Shown here: positions 34,460 to 47,900 of the stretch, piece by piece
Numbering within the stretch: the stretch's first letter is position 1
Layout: each line of letters begins with the position of its first letter
Source of the DNA: Corinectria fuckeliana
Taxonomy: Eukaryota > Ascomycota > Sordariomycetes > Hypocreales > Nectriaceae
DNA length: 64,000 nucleotides
Assembly: GCA_019137255.1 (NCBI GenBank)
Contig: WPDH01000208.1
Coordinates: 2,677-66,676 of the forward strand
Reading direction: 5' to 3'
Made by a program: the position numbers and the translations under genes
Notes under the pieces: model-generated
Seen by the model: only the letters and a program-made list of their open reading frames with translations
What the model was told of the DNA's origin: nothing
The model's database searches: none

Positions 34460-35515
34460 TTAGGCCCACTTGGCCAAGATAGCCATCACCGCGACGCCAA
34501 ACGCCACACAGGCAAAGGCGAGGAGAAGGATCTTGATGGGTGCGCGACGCATGTACGGGTTGAACATGAACTCGTGGGCAAGAAGCTCCACGAGACCCGT
34601 GTACAACAAGATGCCGGCGCTGATAGCGTCGAAGATGCCATTGACGAGCTTCTGGGTGTTGGCGTTGTTGGGTCGGGCGCCAATACCAGCAGCGATGCCA
34701 AGGGGAGTCGAGAGAGCATAGATGCCGCCGAGGACATAGGGCACCCATTGCCTGTTGGCAGGCCAAGGGGCAACGGCCAGACGAGAGCCCAGACCCAGAC
34801 CCTCAAACATCTGGTGGAACACGAGCACGATGAGGAGGATGACGAGTTCGTCCGTGGTGCCAAGAGTGAGACCGATGAAGATGCTGTGGAACACGACACC
34901 GAATTCAAGGATGAAAATGGAAAGAAGCTGACCGCCGAGGCTGTTGGAATCGCCCTCCTTGTGCTCGCGTCCGTGTGCGAGGTGAGTTTCTCCGCCGGGT
35001 GCATAACCAGATTCGCTGGGTCGGGCATCCCGCTCCACGTCATCCTGAGAGAAGACTTCGCTTGGAGTCTTTTCCGTCTTCTTAGCAGCGATGAAACCCA
35101 TGGCAGGATCCAGGTCCTTGTCGATATCTCCGTGGTTGTGGTCGTGTTCCATGTCCTCGTTGCTAAGCCTAGTCGCCAACATTTCGACAAAGAACATGAC
35201 GATGACGGTCATGAGGGCAATGGCCTCAGCCCAGTCGTATCCGCCGAGTCGGCCCTGCAAACACTCATCGGTCAGGTTCTCAACGGCCGGAACCAGCAAG
35301 TGCATGAACGCCGTTGCGATGATGACGCCGGTACCGACGAACTTGCAGATGAAGAAGGTGAACTTGGGAACGGGGATCGTGCTCTGCCGGGCAAGGATGA
35401 TGGGGGAGACGGCACCCAGAAGCGAGGAAGCCATGATGATGAAGATGGCACCGATTCGAAGGCCACGATTGGTGACGTCGACGGTCTCGCCGCTGCAATC
35501 AAGTGCGTCGGCCAT
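34460..35515 (-). CDS. ZIP-family zinc/iron transporter
   Basis: Intronless, 351 residues from the ATG at 35515; an upstream in-frame ATG at 35557 would add 14 residues. Eight membrane helices can be drawn: three in the first 130 residues, then a His-rich cytosolic loop with HDHNHGD and HLAHGREH, then five more. The signature of transmembrane helices IV and V is present as VVFHSIFIGLTLG and VFHQMFEGLGLGSRL, carrying the metal-binding His residues. The family imports Zn2+ (or Fe2+) across the plasma membrane (ZRT1/ZRT2 type) or exports it from organelles. The length and the loop histidines fit a plasma-membrane ZRT-like transporter. Such genes are usually zinc-regulated, but I did not identify a specific regulatory site. 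Confidence 0.94.
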   Translation of the reverse strand: MADALDCSGETVDVTNRGLRIGAIFIIMASSLLGAVSPIILARQSTIPVPKFTFFICKFVGTGVIIATAFMHLLVPAVENLTDECLQGRLGGYDWAEAIALMTVIVMFFVEMLATRLSNEDMEHDHNHGDIDKDLDPAMGFIAAKKTEKTPSEVFSQDDVERDARPSESGYAPGGETHLAHGREHKEGDSNSLGGQLLSIFILEFGVVFHSIFIGLTLGTTDELVILLIVLVFHQMFEGLGLGSRLAVAPWPANRQWVPYVLGGIYALSTPLGIAAGIGARPNNANTQKLVNGIFDAISAGILLYTGLVELLAHEFMFNPYMRRAPIKILLLAFACVAFGVAVMAILAKWA

Positions 35516-38016
35516 GATGGCGTCGGTGTGCTGTGGTTGTTGCTGTCGGGAAAGCAACGAAAGGTAGAAGGACGCCCAGAAAGACGTCGCGTGTTATGAG
35601 GCCAATTGCCAGATAAGTATCCAGGCCAGGATGTCGTGGTGCGCCCAGGCCACCTCGATTATTTCCCGATGAGGAAGCAAGCGGGCTCTTGGGGATGGGC
35701 GAGCGGATGGCGCGAGGTTGCGGCTCTTGTTACACGGGGATGTTCGTCTTGGCCTGCAGCTCAAAGGAAGGGAGGATTGATGCGTGAAGGACGACGGGTT
35801 TATATGTTCAAGGGCGCTGGAGAAGGTGGATGGATATTTTTCGACGCCGTCACCAACGAGTTCGCGATGGGCACCCTGATGGCGCCGAGACGGAGACTTA
35901 TAGATTGGTGGGAAGGGTGCCACACATAACCGAGTTCAGTTGCGACTGGGGCGTGCTTGAAGTTAGCTGGCAGGCCTAGCACAATATCGAGGCACAAAGA
36001 CGGGCGGATGCGTCAACCGTGGGCGTGATGTGACGATGTTGCCGCAACGGCCAGGGAATGAATGGATGTTGGTGTGGATGTGGATGTGGATGTGGATGCC
36101 GAGGGCTAAGCAAGGCAGAGCAGGGAATATTTGGATATGGCGCAAGGGTTCCAGGCGTTTGATGGAGAGAGGGAGAGCGAAAGAGAGAGGAAGAGAGAGG
36201 AAGAGTGATGAAGCGAGGGGTGTGAGATGGTGATGGAGACCAGGTAGGTAGGGAGAGGAGTGTCGGAGGAAGAGAAGGAGCAGCCGTGGGGGTTAGGAAG
36301 AGTTCAAGAACCCCGATTGTTAGAAAGCAGAACAAGACTTCGACTTTGGGAGTGTCGGAGTGTGTCTAGCCTAGGCGTTGGTGGCGCACGGGGCATTCTC
36401 TCCCCTGCTCTGGGCCGTCACGAACCTTGCATGTGAGTCTATTCGTATGCGTCTATCTCTGTATCTGTTATCTGCAATATCGTGAACTATTTTCTTTTCT
36501 TTTCTGAGATCGCGTCAGGGAACGGCACAGACGGGCAGCCAAGCAGAGCTTTCGCACAATGCAGTAAGTGTCCCGAAAACGTCCCCTCCCTCTACGTACC
36601 GGAAGCACAAACGTGTTGAGATGCCATGGGGTCAAGATGAGAGGCGCATCATCGCGCGGCAGAGTGAGAGCGGGATAAAGGGAGTGGGCGGGTTGGCTTG
36701 GCTTTCGGTGGGTCAGTTTAAGGTGAGAACCCGGATGGCCATGGTCTGGCAGGGCCATCGCGGGCTGAGTGGCAGAGCCTGACAACAGAGCGGCTCGTCA
36801 TTGGCGGGTCGCTGCTATGTAATCACTAAGTATGTAGCAACAAGGAAAAGACGTGATAGATTCCCATGTTATCTACCATGTATTGTCCTTGGCTTCCATG
36901 TTGGCAGCCCGTCACTGCCTGGTTTGCCGGTGCACTGCCAGCTCCTCTGCTGTCCGCAGGCAACCCGTGCACAGCTCAGTAAACATCCCGTCTGTTCAAA
37001 TCTACTTCCCGCACTCCATCAGTCTGTTTCACCGATGTGGACTCCCATACCTGCCCCCAGCATCTTGCTCCAAAAACCCAAGTGAAGTCCTCCACAGGCT
37101 GTACATATGTAGCGTCGGCAGCCACCCGTCCCCACCCGTCCCTCCAGGCGCCTCTCAGAGCCTCCAGATTCGCCATCTCGTTCCGACTTCCTCGCCTCAT
37201 CATTGGTCGCCCACCAGCCACGGCCGAGTCCTCGATGCCATCAAGGTTCTCATGGCGCATCAGCCGGGGGCTCTCCATCAGTCAACATCCTCCGCTACAG
37301 TTCGGATCTCGCGGCACCGTCCACCTCGTCCCGTAGCTTGGCAGTATTTGTTCCAGTTTCAGCCGCTAGTCAGACCGAGTTTCCATCTCAAGGTTCGTTC
37401 TAACATCGCACTTTGCACATCGCACGCTTGGTGTCCGTCTAAGTGACGCATCGTCGATGGAAATAACGTCAGCGATGAGGAGACCGATCCGTCACGATTC
37501 ACAACTAAATCAGACGGGAACCATATTCATCAAGTAACAGAATGCAGCGCATCATTCATTCGCTCCAATGCCATGCAGGATCCAAGAATGCTCGTATGCA
37601 CGTCCGTACCTTGATGACTCTTCCATGTCATAGCCACTCCCAAACCAATATCCTCAACGCCAGTGACATGCTACTAATCCTAGCCAAAAGCACCCACTCG
37701 CGTTCTCGGCCAAGAGCAGAGTGAACTAGATAGGCAGTACGGTACGTGGTACACTTCGCTCACCTCCCCCCACGCCTCGCTCTCATCATCTGTTAGCCAC
37801 CGACAAACAAAGTATTCTCGTCGGCGTAGGCGTTGACCGCAGTGGATCGTCCCCCCGTGGTCGTCGTCGCTCAGCTGGAGTCTCTTAATGCGCTCGTTGG
37901 CCCTGATCCTAGCCGCTACTTTGAAAGAGCGAGCCCTACGGACCGAATCGGGGGATAACATCTCACCTACAGTGGCCGCGTGCTGGGGTCACCAGAGTCC
38001 ACCTCTTCAGGGGTTA
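35516..38016. other. Gene-poor region between ZIP transporter and MDM10
   Basis: About 2.5 kb with short non-coherent open frames, a GTGGAT hexamer repeat (36072-36098) and a purine-rich gagagaggaa stretch (about 36165-36210). Presumed promoter of the ZIP gene at the left end. No supported gene. Confidence 0.5.
36072..36098. repeat. (GTGGAT)4 minisatellite-like repeat
   Basis: Four tandem hexamers with partial units on the edges, in non-coding DNA upstream of the ZIP transporter gene. Confidence 0.85.
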
Positions 38017-39341
38017 TTATGACGAGAACTGGATTTCTAGACCAAGCGTCCGAAACGGCTTGTCCGGCTTTCTTAGGTCAATTCCACTCCCCAAGCTGAA
38101 CAGGAGCGACTTGACGCGTCCCTCCCAAAGAAGCCCAATTCGGAAATTTTGATCCAGTCGTGTCTTGAGCACGCCCGCGTATCTCTCCTCAACGGGTCTC
38201 TCAGGCTCGATGGGTTTCGGAGCAGGAGCTGGCTCGATGACCGGTTCTGGTGCATCCAGCCGCCACTCCAATTTCGCTTCGAAGCTGCGCTCCTTTGGTC
38301 GATCCGGCTGTTCCATCTTGACATCCTCCACGACGGGTCTCACGAACGGTTTCCGCCAGAGCTCCATGCCAACAGCCCAGGCGCTCTCATAGCTGAACAT
38401 GTTGAACTCCATCCGCGTCGCCAGACTGCAGTGCTTGCCCGCCACGACGGCATAGCTGGCGCTGATGTTGCCCATGAGGGGGTTGAGGGTGAGAGTCGCA
38501 GACAGCGGGGTCCCCTTGTGAGAGGGCAGCGTGGCGAACCTGGTTCCCACGCTGATGCCACCAGATTTGTTCAGCGTGCCGTAGTAGATTTCTCCACCCG
38601 TGCTGAACCGCCCATAGATCCTTTCCCTGTCTGCATTGCCATTGTCGGCGAGACTTGGCGGAGGACGCATGTCGGCATCGCCGCCGAAATTGTACACGCC
38701 TCTAAATCCCAAAAGGCCTCCGTCCGAGGACGCAAGCCCTTCCAGAGCGTACTTCCCCACGTCATATTGTGCCAAGCCCAGGAGGGTGCCTCCGTTCCTA
38801 AGGTGCTGGCCCGACACCGAGCTCAGCTGAACCTGCAGAACAGGCGATAGCCGTTTGACCACCAGCGCTTCGAGCATGGACTGTGGTAGGTATAGCCGGC
38901 CATACAGGAGAGACGATTCGGGCTGGTCCTGTGGAGTCTGGAGCTCGGGGTCGGTCCGCTGAGGGAGCTCGGTGAGCGGTCGGTACGAGCGCAGGAGTTC
39001 CGGTAGGGATACGGTCTCGGACTGCGGTGTCAAGAGGACTCGGAGCGGGACCGAAGAGAAGAGGTACGAGATTGAGCCATCGACGATGCCGACGGAACCG
39101 AACTGGTAGGAGGTTGCAAAGTTGGGGCTCGCGAGCGCGGAAAGCGTGAGCCGCAGACCGCGAGGAGTCTGGAAGTTCAAGAGAGCTAGACATCAGCATC
39201 GTCAGCACAAAGAATCAAGCAATTGAGCTGGCCGATGCCCTCACCATCCGAGGTCGAATTCAGCGCCGCATACGAGTTGTCGCGGTTCCAGCCGGTGGCT
39301 TCGTAGAAGGCGCTGTGGACATAGTCCATAAACTCGCGCAT
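38017..39341 (-). CDS. mdm10: Mitochondrial distribution and morphology protein 10
   Basis: Two exons on the minus strand, 39341-39245 and 39185-38017, joined across a 59-base intron, give 421 residues. The start MREFMDYVHSAFYEATGW and the joined segment ALLNFQTPRGLRLTLSAL are diagnostic of MDM10. The following SPNFATSYQFGSVGIVDGSISYLFSS block is also family-typical. The protein is a porin-fold outer-membrane beta barrel ending in a hydrophobic strand (TLGLEIQFSS). It serves both in the ERMES ER-mitochondria tether and in the SAM complex for beta-barrel assembly. A Pro/Glu-rich insertion (EPVIEPAPAPKPIEPERPVEE, residues about 325-350) is a variable loop. It appears intact. Confidence 0.95.
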
Positions 39342-42147
39342 TTCAACGCACGATACACATGCCTTCCGGACCGCGAAAGGCCGCTGCTCGGGAGGAAATT
39401 CAAGTCGAGGGCTTCCGTCTGGTGGGCGACGAGTTGCGACGAAGGTCACGGTGACGTTGATGGTGTTGGACCAAAGTTTCCGGGACGGGAGATAATCGGC
39501 AAAATATTGGTGCCGGGGCAGAATTGCTACCCTATACACCTGGCCGATTAATAGGTCTATAGATTCATTATTGGAGGGGCAAGGCTTCTTCTATTCGTAC
39601 ATTCAACATTACATATTCATACAAGGGTATGTGAGCTTAAGACACTAGGAAGGCTTAATGGTCGGGCTGTTGCTGTGATGGCGACTGAGTGTTAGATGTC
39701 CAAGCGTTCCTTTCCATATGTCCAGCTTAACGTTCTATGAGGGCTGTTACTTGTCATAAACCATGCTTCGCGTTCCACAGAACTCAATGAACTAGAAGCA
39801 TGGAGAGTCGGTACAAACTACATTTAGATCAGAGAATTTGCTCGGGAAGTCTTTATTTTCCCCCTTCAATTTGAGCGATGTACAGATGCCGCAGTTACGC
39901 CTGCGGCTGCAGTCTAAGTGCTCCCGCTCAACTCAATAGTCCGTCATCGCTGTCATTGAATCGTTAAATATTTATTCGGACAGAAGTAAGGCTACTTGTT
40001 AGATGAGATAATTCCTTACGTACTACGCATCTATCGAATTCTACAGTAAACCGTGAGGCGTACTGTGAAAGTCGGTGCCGCGAAGATGAGATCACCGCAG
40101 CAGGTCGCAAGCTTTTCTTCTGGAACAGGGTCATTGAAGTCAGGCTTACATGGATTCTCCCCTCATCCAACCAAAATGACTTGACCTATGAAGTAGATAG
40201 ACGGAAGCTGGCTTGGAAGATGCATCTGATAGTGAAGATGCACGTGCTCTTCCAACTCCGCCGTGTACCTGAAGTAGGGAGAGAATCCGGGATTAAGCAA
40301 TGCTAGTATGTACAAGGTATCAGCGTAGCTGCAGGTCTACGAGCCGACCTTTGGACAATCCACCATTCTTGAAGCACCTCTGGTGTCCCCAACTGTCACT
40401 TGCGGTCCATAATACCACTGAGTTCAAGGTCAAACCTCCATGATCTATCGCACAATCGATCTTGTCCACTTCGTAGCTTGATCAAGAGCGACAGGACTTT
40501 GCATGGAGAAATACTGCAACTTGCTAACAATTGCTCCATTCTCAGCATAAGCGTGACGACAAAACATATCATGAGCATCGTGGTTTGTCTTCTCTTCTAA
40601 ATCTTCAAGTGTTGACCGTGAGGGACAGGAAACATTTGTCGTGCAAACGTGCGATGTGCGCAATATCGGACGACAGAAGCCTGATAAAATATCCCTCTAC
40701 CAGATGTTGTGCGCCACCTCCCTCTTGGGACATCGACATCTCGGCTTGCTAGGTATTGTCAAGACGGTGATGGCACGGTGAGAGACGACGCCACCCGAAG
40801 CTTCCGGCGAGAAGGGACGGGATGTTGGCAACAAAGATGAGTACAAGCCGATCGTTGGCTACACACCGCCACCTTCCACAACAACGGGTCAACAACGGGG
40901 ACCCATCCAGGTAGCCGCTCTTTGTAGAAGAGAGAACAGAGCTCCCCTCAAGTTCAAACTGTTGGCTGTCTTGGGATGCGGGTTTTGGCTTGCATAAGGC
41001 TCATGCACACACGGGGCGCTCACACTTTTGGGCCAGTCGAATCGGGGTTTCCCCTGCAGCTTGCGGATTCTCATGAAAGACAGCACAGCCATTGCAAGAT
41101 CGGGCTTGACTTTCAGGCCGGAAAATGCTGACCTGCATTGCCGACCTTGGGAAACGCGGGAGCTAAGCTGGGCGGTGACAAAAACAAAACTCAAAGTTGC
41201 TTGCGTTTCTGGTCTTCTGGAATGCGGCAGATACGGGCCGCGCCGGAATGGCTTGGATGGTATCCGTAGTGATCATCAGTGAGGCGTTGCGTCTCAGGCA
41301 TCGATACATGTGTTATTTATGTCTCATGTGGCTCCGTCAGGAACAGTCGGAACCTGCTTTCTTGTGGTCTGGCCGCAGCCTTGTTCCCACAGGGTGGCAT
41401 CTACGGAATGGATGCTACTAGACCGGACATAAAAGCCCGTTCCAAAGGTCTGAACATGCCCGCAAGCCAGACCCTAGAGCTGACAAGGCACGGATGGGTC
41501 GAAGCCTCCAGGGATCAGGCCTTCATTGTTACAGGTACGAGGAAGAGTGAGGTATGTGGGATGCATGACGGTCAGTGAGTGGGATGGGAGAGCGACCGGA
41601 TGCAGGGAGGCCAGGAACCCGGGGGCAACTGGGGAAAGAAAGAGAAGGCAATGGTAGCTGAGTCTGGGGAAACCTCTGTTGGTTGATTCCATGATTGTTG
41701 ACTCGTTGGTTTCTCCTGAGAGATCAGGGCGTCAACGCGATGTAAAGGCCATCCGGTGGCATGCAACACCCGCTCGCCCGTGTCCGTGCCCTGGTCCTTG
41801 CTAGGGTCTGTGGGGCAGTGAGCAGCGATCAGGTCTGTGGGCAACTTGGGTTTGCTTTTTCCTGGCCAGGGATGCCGGGATAGCGTCCCTAGCGACGATC
41901 GGATAGTCAGTGGGACCGATGGGACGGGACAGGCACCGGTTGCTCGCAGATGGAGTCTTCAATGTTGTCAAGGTCGAAGACCCATGTTCTTGAGTGACTC
42001 GGTCTTCAGATGGGTGGGTGGTCTAAGAGCTTGACATCGTCTTGCTTGGGGTATCCGTACACATACATACTCATTACATTAGCCTTGTCGCTGGCGATGC
42101 CTTCTAGCTCTAATATATATCAAGAATCTTGGTTCAAATGAACGACC
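39342..42147. other. Gene-free region
   Basis: About 2.8 kb between MDM10 and the seven-helix protein gene. Only short frames with no domain or splice support on either strand. Confidence 0.5.
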
Positions 42148-43427
42148 TTAGCGCGTGCGCTCGATGGCGAACCCCTCCTGATTGCCGTGGTTCTTTGTCG
42201 AGCTCGCCTCGCTCACTGCCCTCTCGTGGTGCTCGGGGATGTCCTCGTCCTCGGCGCCGGGTCCCATTCTGGTAATCTCCGTGACGACCGTCTTCTTGAT
42301 TCCCTCCAGGTTCTCTCGCTCCTTGAGCTCCATCTCGTCGTCCTCGCCCAGCTCGATGTGCGTTCGAGTCAGGGTGGCGCCGAACCGGCTGTGCTGAGGG
42401 CGGGTTCCGGTCTGGTGAGAGCGGCCTCGGGAGCTGTAGTCGTTGGAGTCGGCGTTGTTGCTGGCTCGGACGACCTTGCCGATCAGGTCGGCCATGTTCA
42501 TCTCAATGTGGAGCTTGAGGAGATAGACGAGCGGGTGGAACTGGACGTAGCTGCGGGACGCGTGAGTGGGAATGCAAGACAGGGTGCGCTGCGCGAGCGG
42601 GAGAAGACTTACACGAAGCTGTTGGGCAGAGACATCATGCAGATGAGAAGAATCTAGAGCACAGGTCAGCACGGGCTGTTGTCTTTCGAGTCCCGGGACT
42701 TGACTTACATCTAGAGCGATGGAGATCATGACGAGGAACAAGTTCATCTGGTACAGGCGGTTGTACTTGTGCAGGCCGTTGGCGATGAGACGCTTCTTGA
42801 CGACCCAGATAAAGTAGAAGTTCAGGACGGCGTCCATGATGGCGAAGATGACCTTTTCAAGACGATCCCAGATGTTGTTGATGGCAATGTACTGCTCGTT
42901 GATCTGGAGACGAGCAGGAACCCAGATGCAGAAAACGCTGATGTTGATGGCGAGGAGGATCAGGAAGCAGAGCCATTTCAGCTTGGTGGCGTTGGACCGG
43001 ACCAGCATCAGCAGGCCGACGCGGTTGATAATGATCTGGATGAGGCATTGCACCTGCGTAGACCAGAAGACGACTAGAAGGTGATCTGTTAGCGAACCGT
43101 CTGCCCCGCCGCGTGGCTTGCAGGGTCGGGACGAATCGTACTGATGAAGAAGTAGAACTGGAAGCTGGGACCGATGATTTCGCGGAGGTAGAGCCAGGTC
43201 ATGATGCCGAGGATGAGACTCGAGATGATCTCCATCCAGATCATGAGGACGTAGATGGTCAGCCTCTTCCTCCTGACGATGGCGGATTTCGACTGCCGGA
43301 ACGCCTTGGCGCAGTTGAAGACGGTGACACCCAGGGACAAGCCCCAGATGATGGACGCAATGTTCATGTCATCATCAGTGGGGGGTTCCTGCTTGAAGTG
43401 CTCTGGCACCAGGAAGCCGCGGGCCAT
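42148..43427 (-). CDS. Seven-helix membrane protein of unknown function
   Basis: Four exons on the minus strand: 43427-43142, 43073-42709, 42653-42613 and 42550-42148, giving 364 residues; all junctions are GT-AG and keep phase. Seven hydrophobic segments can be drawn: about residues 20-42, 55-80, 90-122, 130-150, 168-188, 200-228 and 232-250. They are followed by a C-terminal tail of about 115 polar residues with many Ser, Glu and Arg. The third exon is only 41 bases. Topology and tail resemble a G-protein-coupled-receptor-like protein, but I recognise no receptor family signature and no CFEM domain. The tail could be a phosphorylated cytosolic region. Upstream the frame stays open for 93 codons, so an earlier start is possible. 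Function unknown. Confidence 0.75.
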
Positions 43428-44625
43428 GTTGACGACGGGGTTGCGTGTGCTGCGGACTGTCGATATGCCGTTCCGTGTGACTCGGGGGAGGTTTGTTTTG
43501 ATGTCGTCGAGCGAGTCGTTCCCGGGGACGGGGGTGTAAATGGAACTCGAGTGAGACGAAGTACACACAAAGGGGGCCCGAAGAAGCAAGACTGTGATCC
43601 GACAAGCAACCTTTGGAATTTGAGAGGCAAAAAGGAACGAATGACCGGGACAAGAGGCGTGTGGATGGGCGGCGACAACGGGCTTTTCAGAGAGTTGGAG
43701 CTTCACGGGTTTTGGGCTGGCAGTGCCAACGACTCAGACGGGCGTTGTCTAGGGGCTCCATCTTGGCTCAACACGGTCCAGGCGCTTCCCCGAAGAAGAA
43801 TAAGAAGAGTAAGAAGAAAAAAAGGCCCTTGACAGCGACAGCTTGAGGTGCGGGCGGCGCTGCGAGTCGTGCGTGGTAGTCTTACACCCTCGTCCGGGGG
43901 GCGTTCGAAGTCGAACAACCCGGACCTGGAAGACTACCACGTACATAGTATACAGTAGAGAGAAAGAGAGTGAGATCAGGGCTAAAGCTGGCTGGCTTTC
44001 TTCGAACTAGAGGCCGCTTGGCCGTGCTCTCCTCCACCCTCTGCGCCGAAGCCCAGCGCGCCAGGCTTACGCGGAGACGTGATACGACGGCCGCTGGGGA
44101 TTGACACTGCGCTAGAGAAGTTTAGGTCGGGGCAGCGGCTTGGTGGCGAGCGATGATGCCAGGCTAGAGCAGGGGCTCACGATGCCGACCGACCCAGGTT
44201 TCGGGGGGGGGGGAGAGGAGGAGGGTATATTTACTTACTAAACTTGGCGGGGCGGGGGATTGGAATGGAATTGGGGCAAAAGTCTTGTTGGTTGCTTTCA
44301 GAGGCAGATGGCGATGCCTTGGCTTGAGCTTTCTACTGCGTAACTTGGTGGACAGGACGCTCTGAACCGGCTCTGAGTCTCCGTCTCCTTTCCCGTCATG
44401 TACTGTAAACAGAAACCTAGGACGTGAGATCCGTGGGCCCCGAAACTTTGTCATGCGTGGATGATGGCACGGCTGACGAAGCGAGGGATCTACGCCACTA
44501 TTCGCACAATACGACCTCCTCCACAGATGATGCTGCAGGCTAGGTGCAGAGCAAGGTAGGCATCCCCTCAAATCGATGCCCTCATCTCACATCTCACCAA
44601 AAGGCTGCCAGGGCTGCAAACAGAC
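43428..44625. other. Intergenic region upstream of the seven-helix protein gene
   Basis: About 1.2 kb with the presumed promoter and 5' leader, and no supported gene. Confidence 0.5.
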
Positions 44626-44977
44626 CCTGACCTGGGCGGCGTTTCTCCATCAGGCCGACTCGTACTTTGTAGCAGGACCCCTGGTAGGGCCTACATAAAA
44701 CCATGCTCTTGACCAACGCCGACGGGGGCGCGACTCAGTGTCTTGCAGCCGGCCGCGGTGATCGGCACCAGGCCTCTCCTCCCCCCCCCCCCCCCCCCCC
44801 CCCCCCCNNCCTGACCTGGGCGGCGTTTCTCCATCAGGGCGACTCGTTCTTTTTAGCAGGACCCCTGGTAGGGGCTACATAAAAACATGGTCTTGACCAA
44901 CGCCGGCGGGGGCGGGACTCAGTGTCTTGCAGCCGGCCGCGGTGATCGGCACCAGGCCTCTCCTCCCCCCCCCCCCC
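44626..44977. repeat. Near-identical direct duplication flanking a 2-N gap and poly-C runs
   Basis: The segments 44626-44807 and 44810-44977 are almost the same sequence. They differ by scattered substitutions such as gtactttgtag versus gttctttttag, each ends in a long C run, and they are separated by NN at 44808-44809. The simplest reading is two overlapping contig ends that were scaffolded without merging, with error-rich bases next to a homopolymer. Confidence 0.8.
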
Positions 44978-47900
44978 GCCCGCGTTGCGGATACATAGTG
45001 TCGTTGGCCGCGCCGGCGATAGGCTGCGAGGGACTTATGAAGCAAGCTTGTTGCGGTTGAAGAGATTTGGGGCCGACGATGAACCGGGGCGTGCTCTAAA
45101 AGCGATACATTGATATGTACATGGTTGATTGATCTGGTTCATCCGTCATTTGCAGGGCAGAGGGAGGAGGGCTCCCGAGGACTCGGGTTGATGAGATGAG
45201 ACCACTTTTGCTTTTCTCCCACACGGACGTGCTCCAGGCTTTCCCCAGAAGCTGGGAACCCCAGATGGATTGAACCCCGCGGAGACGCAGCTCGTAGATG
45301 TAGCTTAGAATGCAATTTCCTCGGCCTGTTCAAGAATGCACGACACCACGGGGTATTTGCTCCGTGGCTGACAACCCGCCCTATGTACTATGCGTACTGC
45401 CATGTACGTGTCTACTAAGCTAGTAGGTTAAGTGCCTTGCGAATTACACAACCGAGTAAGGTATTCGTGCCTCGGCCTCCAACTCATCAACCCGCCCTAT
45501 GTACTCGGGCCGGATGTTCTGGCTACCGGATGATCTTCATTACTACCGGCCCCCGCCCGTCCGCTCCGCATATACCGGCGTCGTCGACCCCGTTGATCCT
45601 CGTCGGGATGTCCCTTCCTTGGACTAAAGACTCTATTTTAGATGCTCCCAGTGCGAGAGGCCAGGCGGGCCGCGCACCAGGCTGCTTCCGGCATTCACTC
45701 TCCGGCGTGAATCTCGGGCCATGACATTGTTGGGGTCCTCTTCGGCGGCATTTGGGCACTGATTTCCCCTGGTCACTTCCCTCCCCTTCCCTTCCTTTCC
45801 CTTCTCTTCAATTAATACCTGGTATCTAGGTGTGCTCTTTGGGGGTCCTGATGAGCTCCGACTCTGGCTCACTGTATGTTTCGCGCCCTCCAAAAATAAA
45901 ATGAACCGTCCTGAGCCGCACACTCAATGCGACCAAGCGAGCCCAGACGCTGTGACCATCGGTGCGGTGGCTTGCGCGAATGCCCTCGGGCTCACTGGGG
46001 CTAGTTGTATCAGCGTTGGCTTGTGTGCCTGGCTAATCTTGCTTATGCCGCGAGGCTAGCTTCTCTTCTTCACTGCCGACCAACCCTCGGGTCACTTGCT
46101 GCTGACCGTGCTGATCTCGTCGGCCATGTCCAGTACTTGGGCTACATCTACAGGTCGATGCCTTCTGGCAATGCCGGAAGCGATCAATTACGTTGGCCGC
46201 AGGCCTTGTCTGAGGGTTGAGGGGCATTGCCAGTTGCCAGCCCCGCGACTCAGACCCCCTGGACCAACACCCCCGGAGCTCTTCCCCGTAGTCTTGAACT
46301 CCCCCCCCCCCCGGTATCAACTCTGCCGCGTCTGATTGCCAAGTTACCCAGTGAAGATCACGATCATCAGCCCCCCGGAACCGGCCCAACCCACCCGGCG
46401 GGCGTCTGGCCTCGATCCCGGGCTTCAAGGTGCCGCGTCGCCACAGCGTACTTGACAATGGCCAACTTGACAATGGCCGTCTGACCCTTCCCCCCCAGCT
46501 CTCGGGCCAATCCACACCGAAGTTCAATGCTGACTGCTCCGTACGAACCCCCTGAATCCTGGACACCGCTCATCCCTTTTCCCCCATGCTTTTGCTGGAT
46601 GCAATCTTGACGTCTAATAAGCAAGCATCTTCCCTGCGGTTAGGGCCCGAGCACCAGCGCACAAGCAGTAGCCCCGAGTTTCTCCACGAATTCATAGCTG
46701 ACACAGTGTTATTCTCCGAGGATCGTTCGAAGCCTCTTCGATAGCTGCGTTGTTGACATCATGGATATGGATCTGGAAAGGAGTGAAGCCCTTGCCGGGA
46801 TCCTACTTACTACCTAGGCACATGCCTAGTAGCTAGTTTGATCGCCATTATTTCGCACCTCAACCGCCTTGCCGGGTTTGGAAACTCAAACTCATGAGCC
46901 TTGGCTAGCCCCTCGTCCAGTCTTTGGAGCCTGATCGACGTCGTAAGCAAACTCTTCTCCAACCGGCATTTACGTACACACACACAGGCATAGTCTAAGT
47001 ACCTAGTACGCACTATCCCTGTGGCGGTTGTAGAGAGGCGCGCCAAACAGTATCCCCGAGGCGCCAGTCCGAGCACATTGTGGCGCCGCGCCCTGAAGAA
47101 CTGGTGGTGTTGCGACACCTTCTGGCCGGGTTTTTATGCGCTAGAGACTCGACCAGCACGGTAATTTGTCACATAAATGAAGCCGGGCGGCATGGCCTCC
47201 CTGGCATTCACGTAGCACAAGCTTTTTCCACCACAAGTAAAATTGGTTTGATGCAGAAATCGTGTATACAGTAGACGTCTTCACAACCTTCACGCCTCGT
47301 TTGCCCTTGCGCCGTCCCTCCCGCCTCCCGCTCCCACGCGCCGTCCGAGTGGTCGGCCCTATGACTCGCAGGAGCGGCAAAGGGGTGTGAAGGGACTGAA
47401 GATCCCGTTCAGGGGCCGGCCCGGCATTTGCAGACCATTCACCAAAGGAGCGTCCCAGGGCGATGCCAAGAATCCTCCCCCTCTCCATCCCAAGACGTCC
47501 ATACCATCGCGAGTCCTCACGCCTCTGGTTCCCAATTAGGACTCCTGTAGAACTCTCCGTTCCCTACCATTGGTGATGAGGGCTATCTTATCGAGCACTA
47601 CCCCCAAATGGGCTCTGGTCTGCCGGGGACAGAAGCCGTGGGCTAGCGGTGAACTACCATAATCGTGGTGTGCCGGCTGCCCGATAAGCGTCTACCGTTA
47701 ACCCGGGTCTCGGTGTCCAGAAACATGTCTAGAGGTGAGGAGGCTGTTTTTTGAGGAGCGACTTCTCGATTTGGAATACCACACTATGGAAGAGTGATGA
47801 AGCGTATGAATGCGTCCCTGGCCGATGTAGCGGCCCCTTTCCATTGCTAGTACTTGTAAGGAGATGTCCAGAAGATTGTGTCATTTGGTGAGGATATGTC

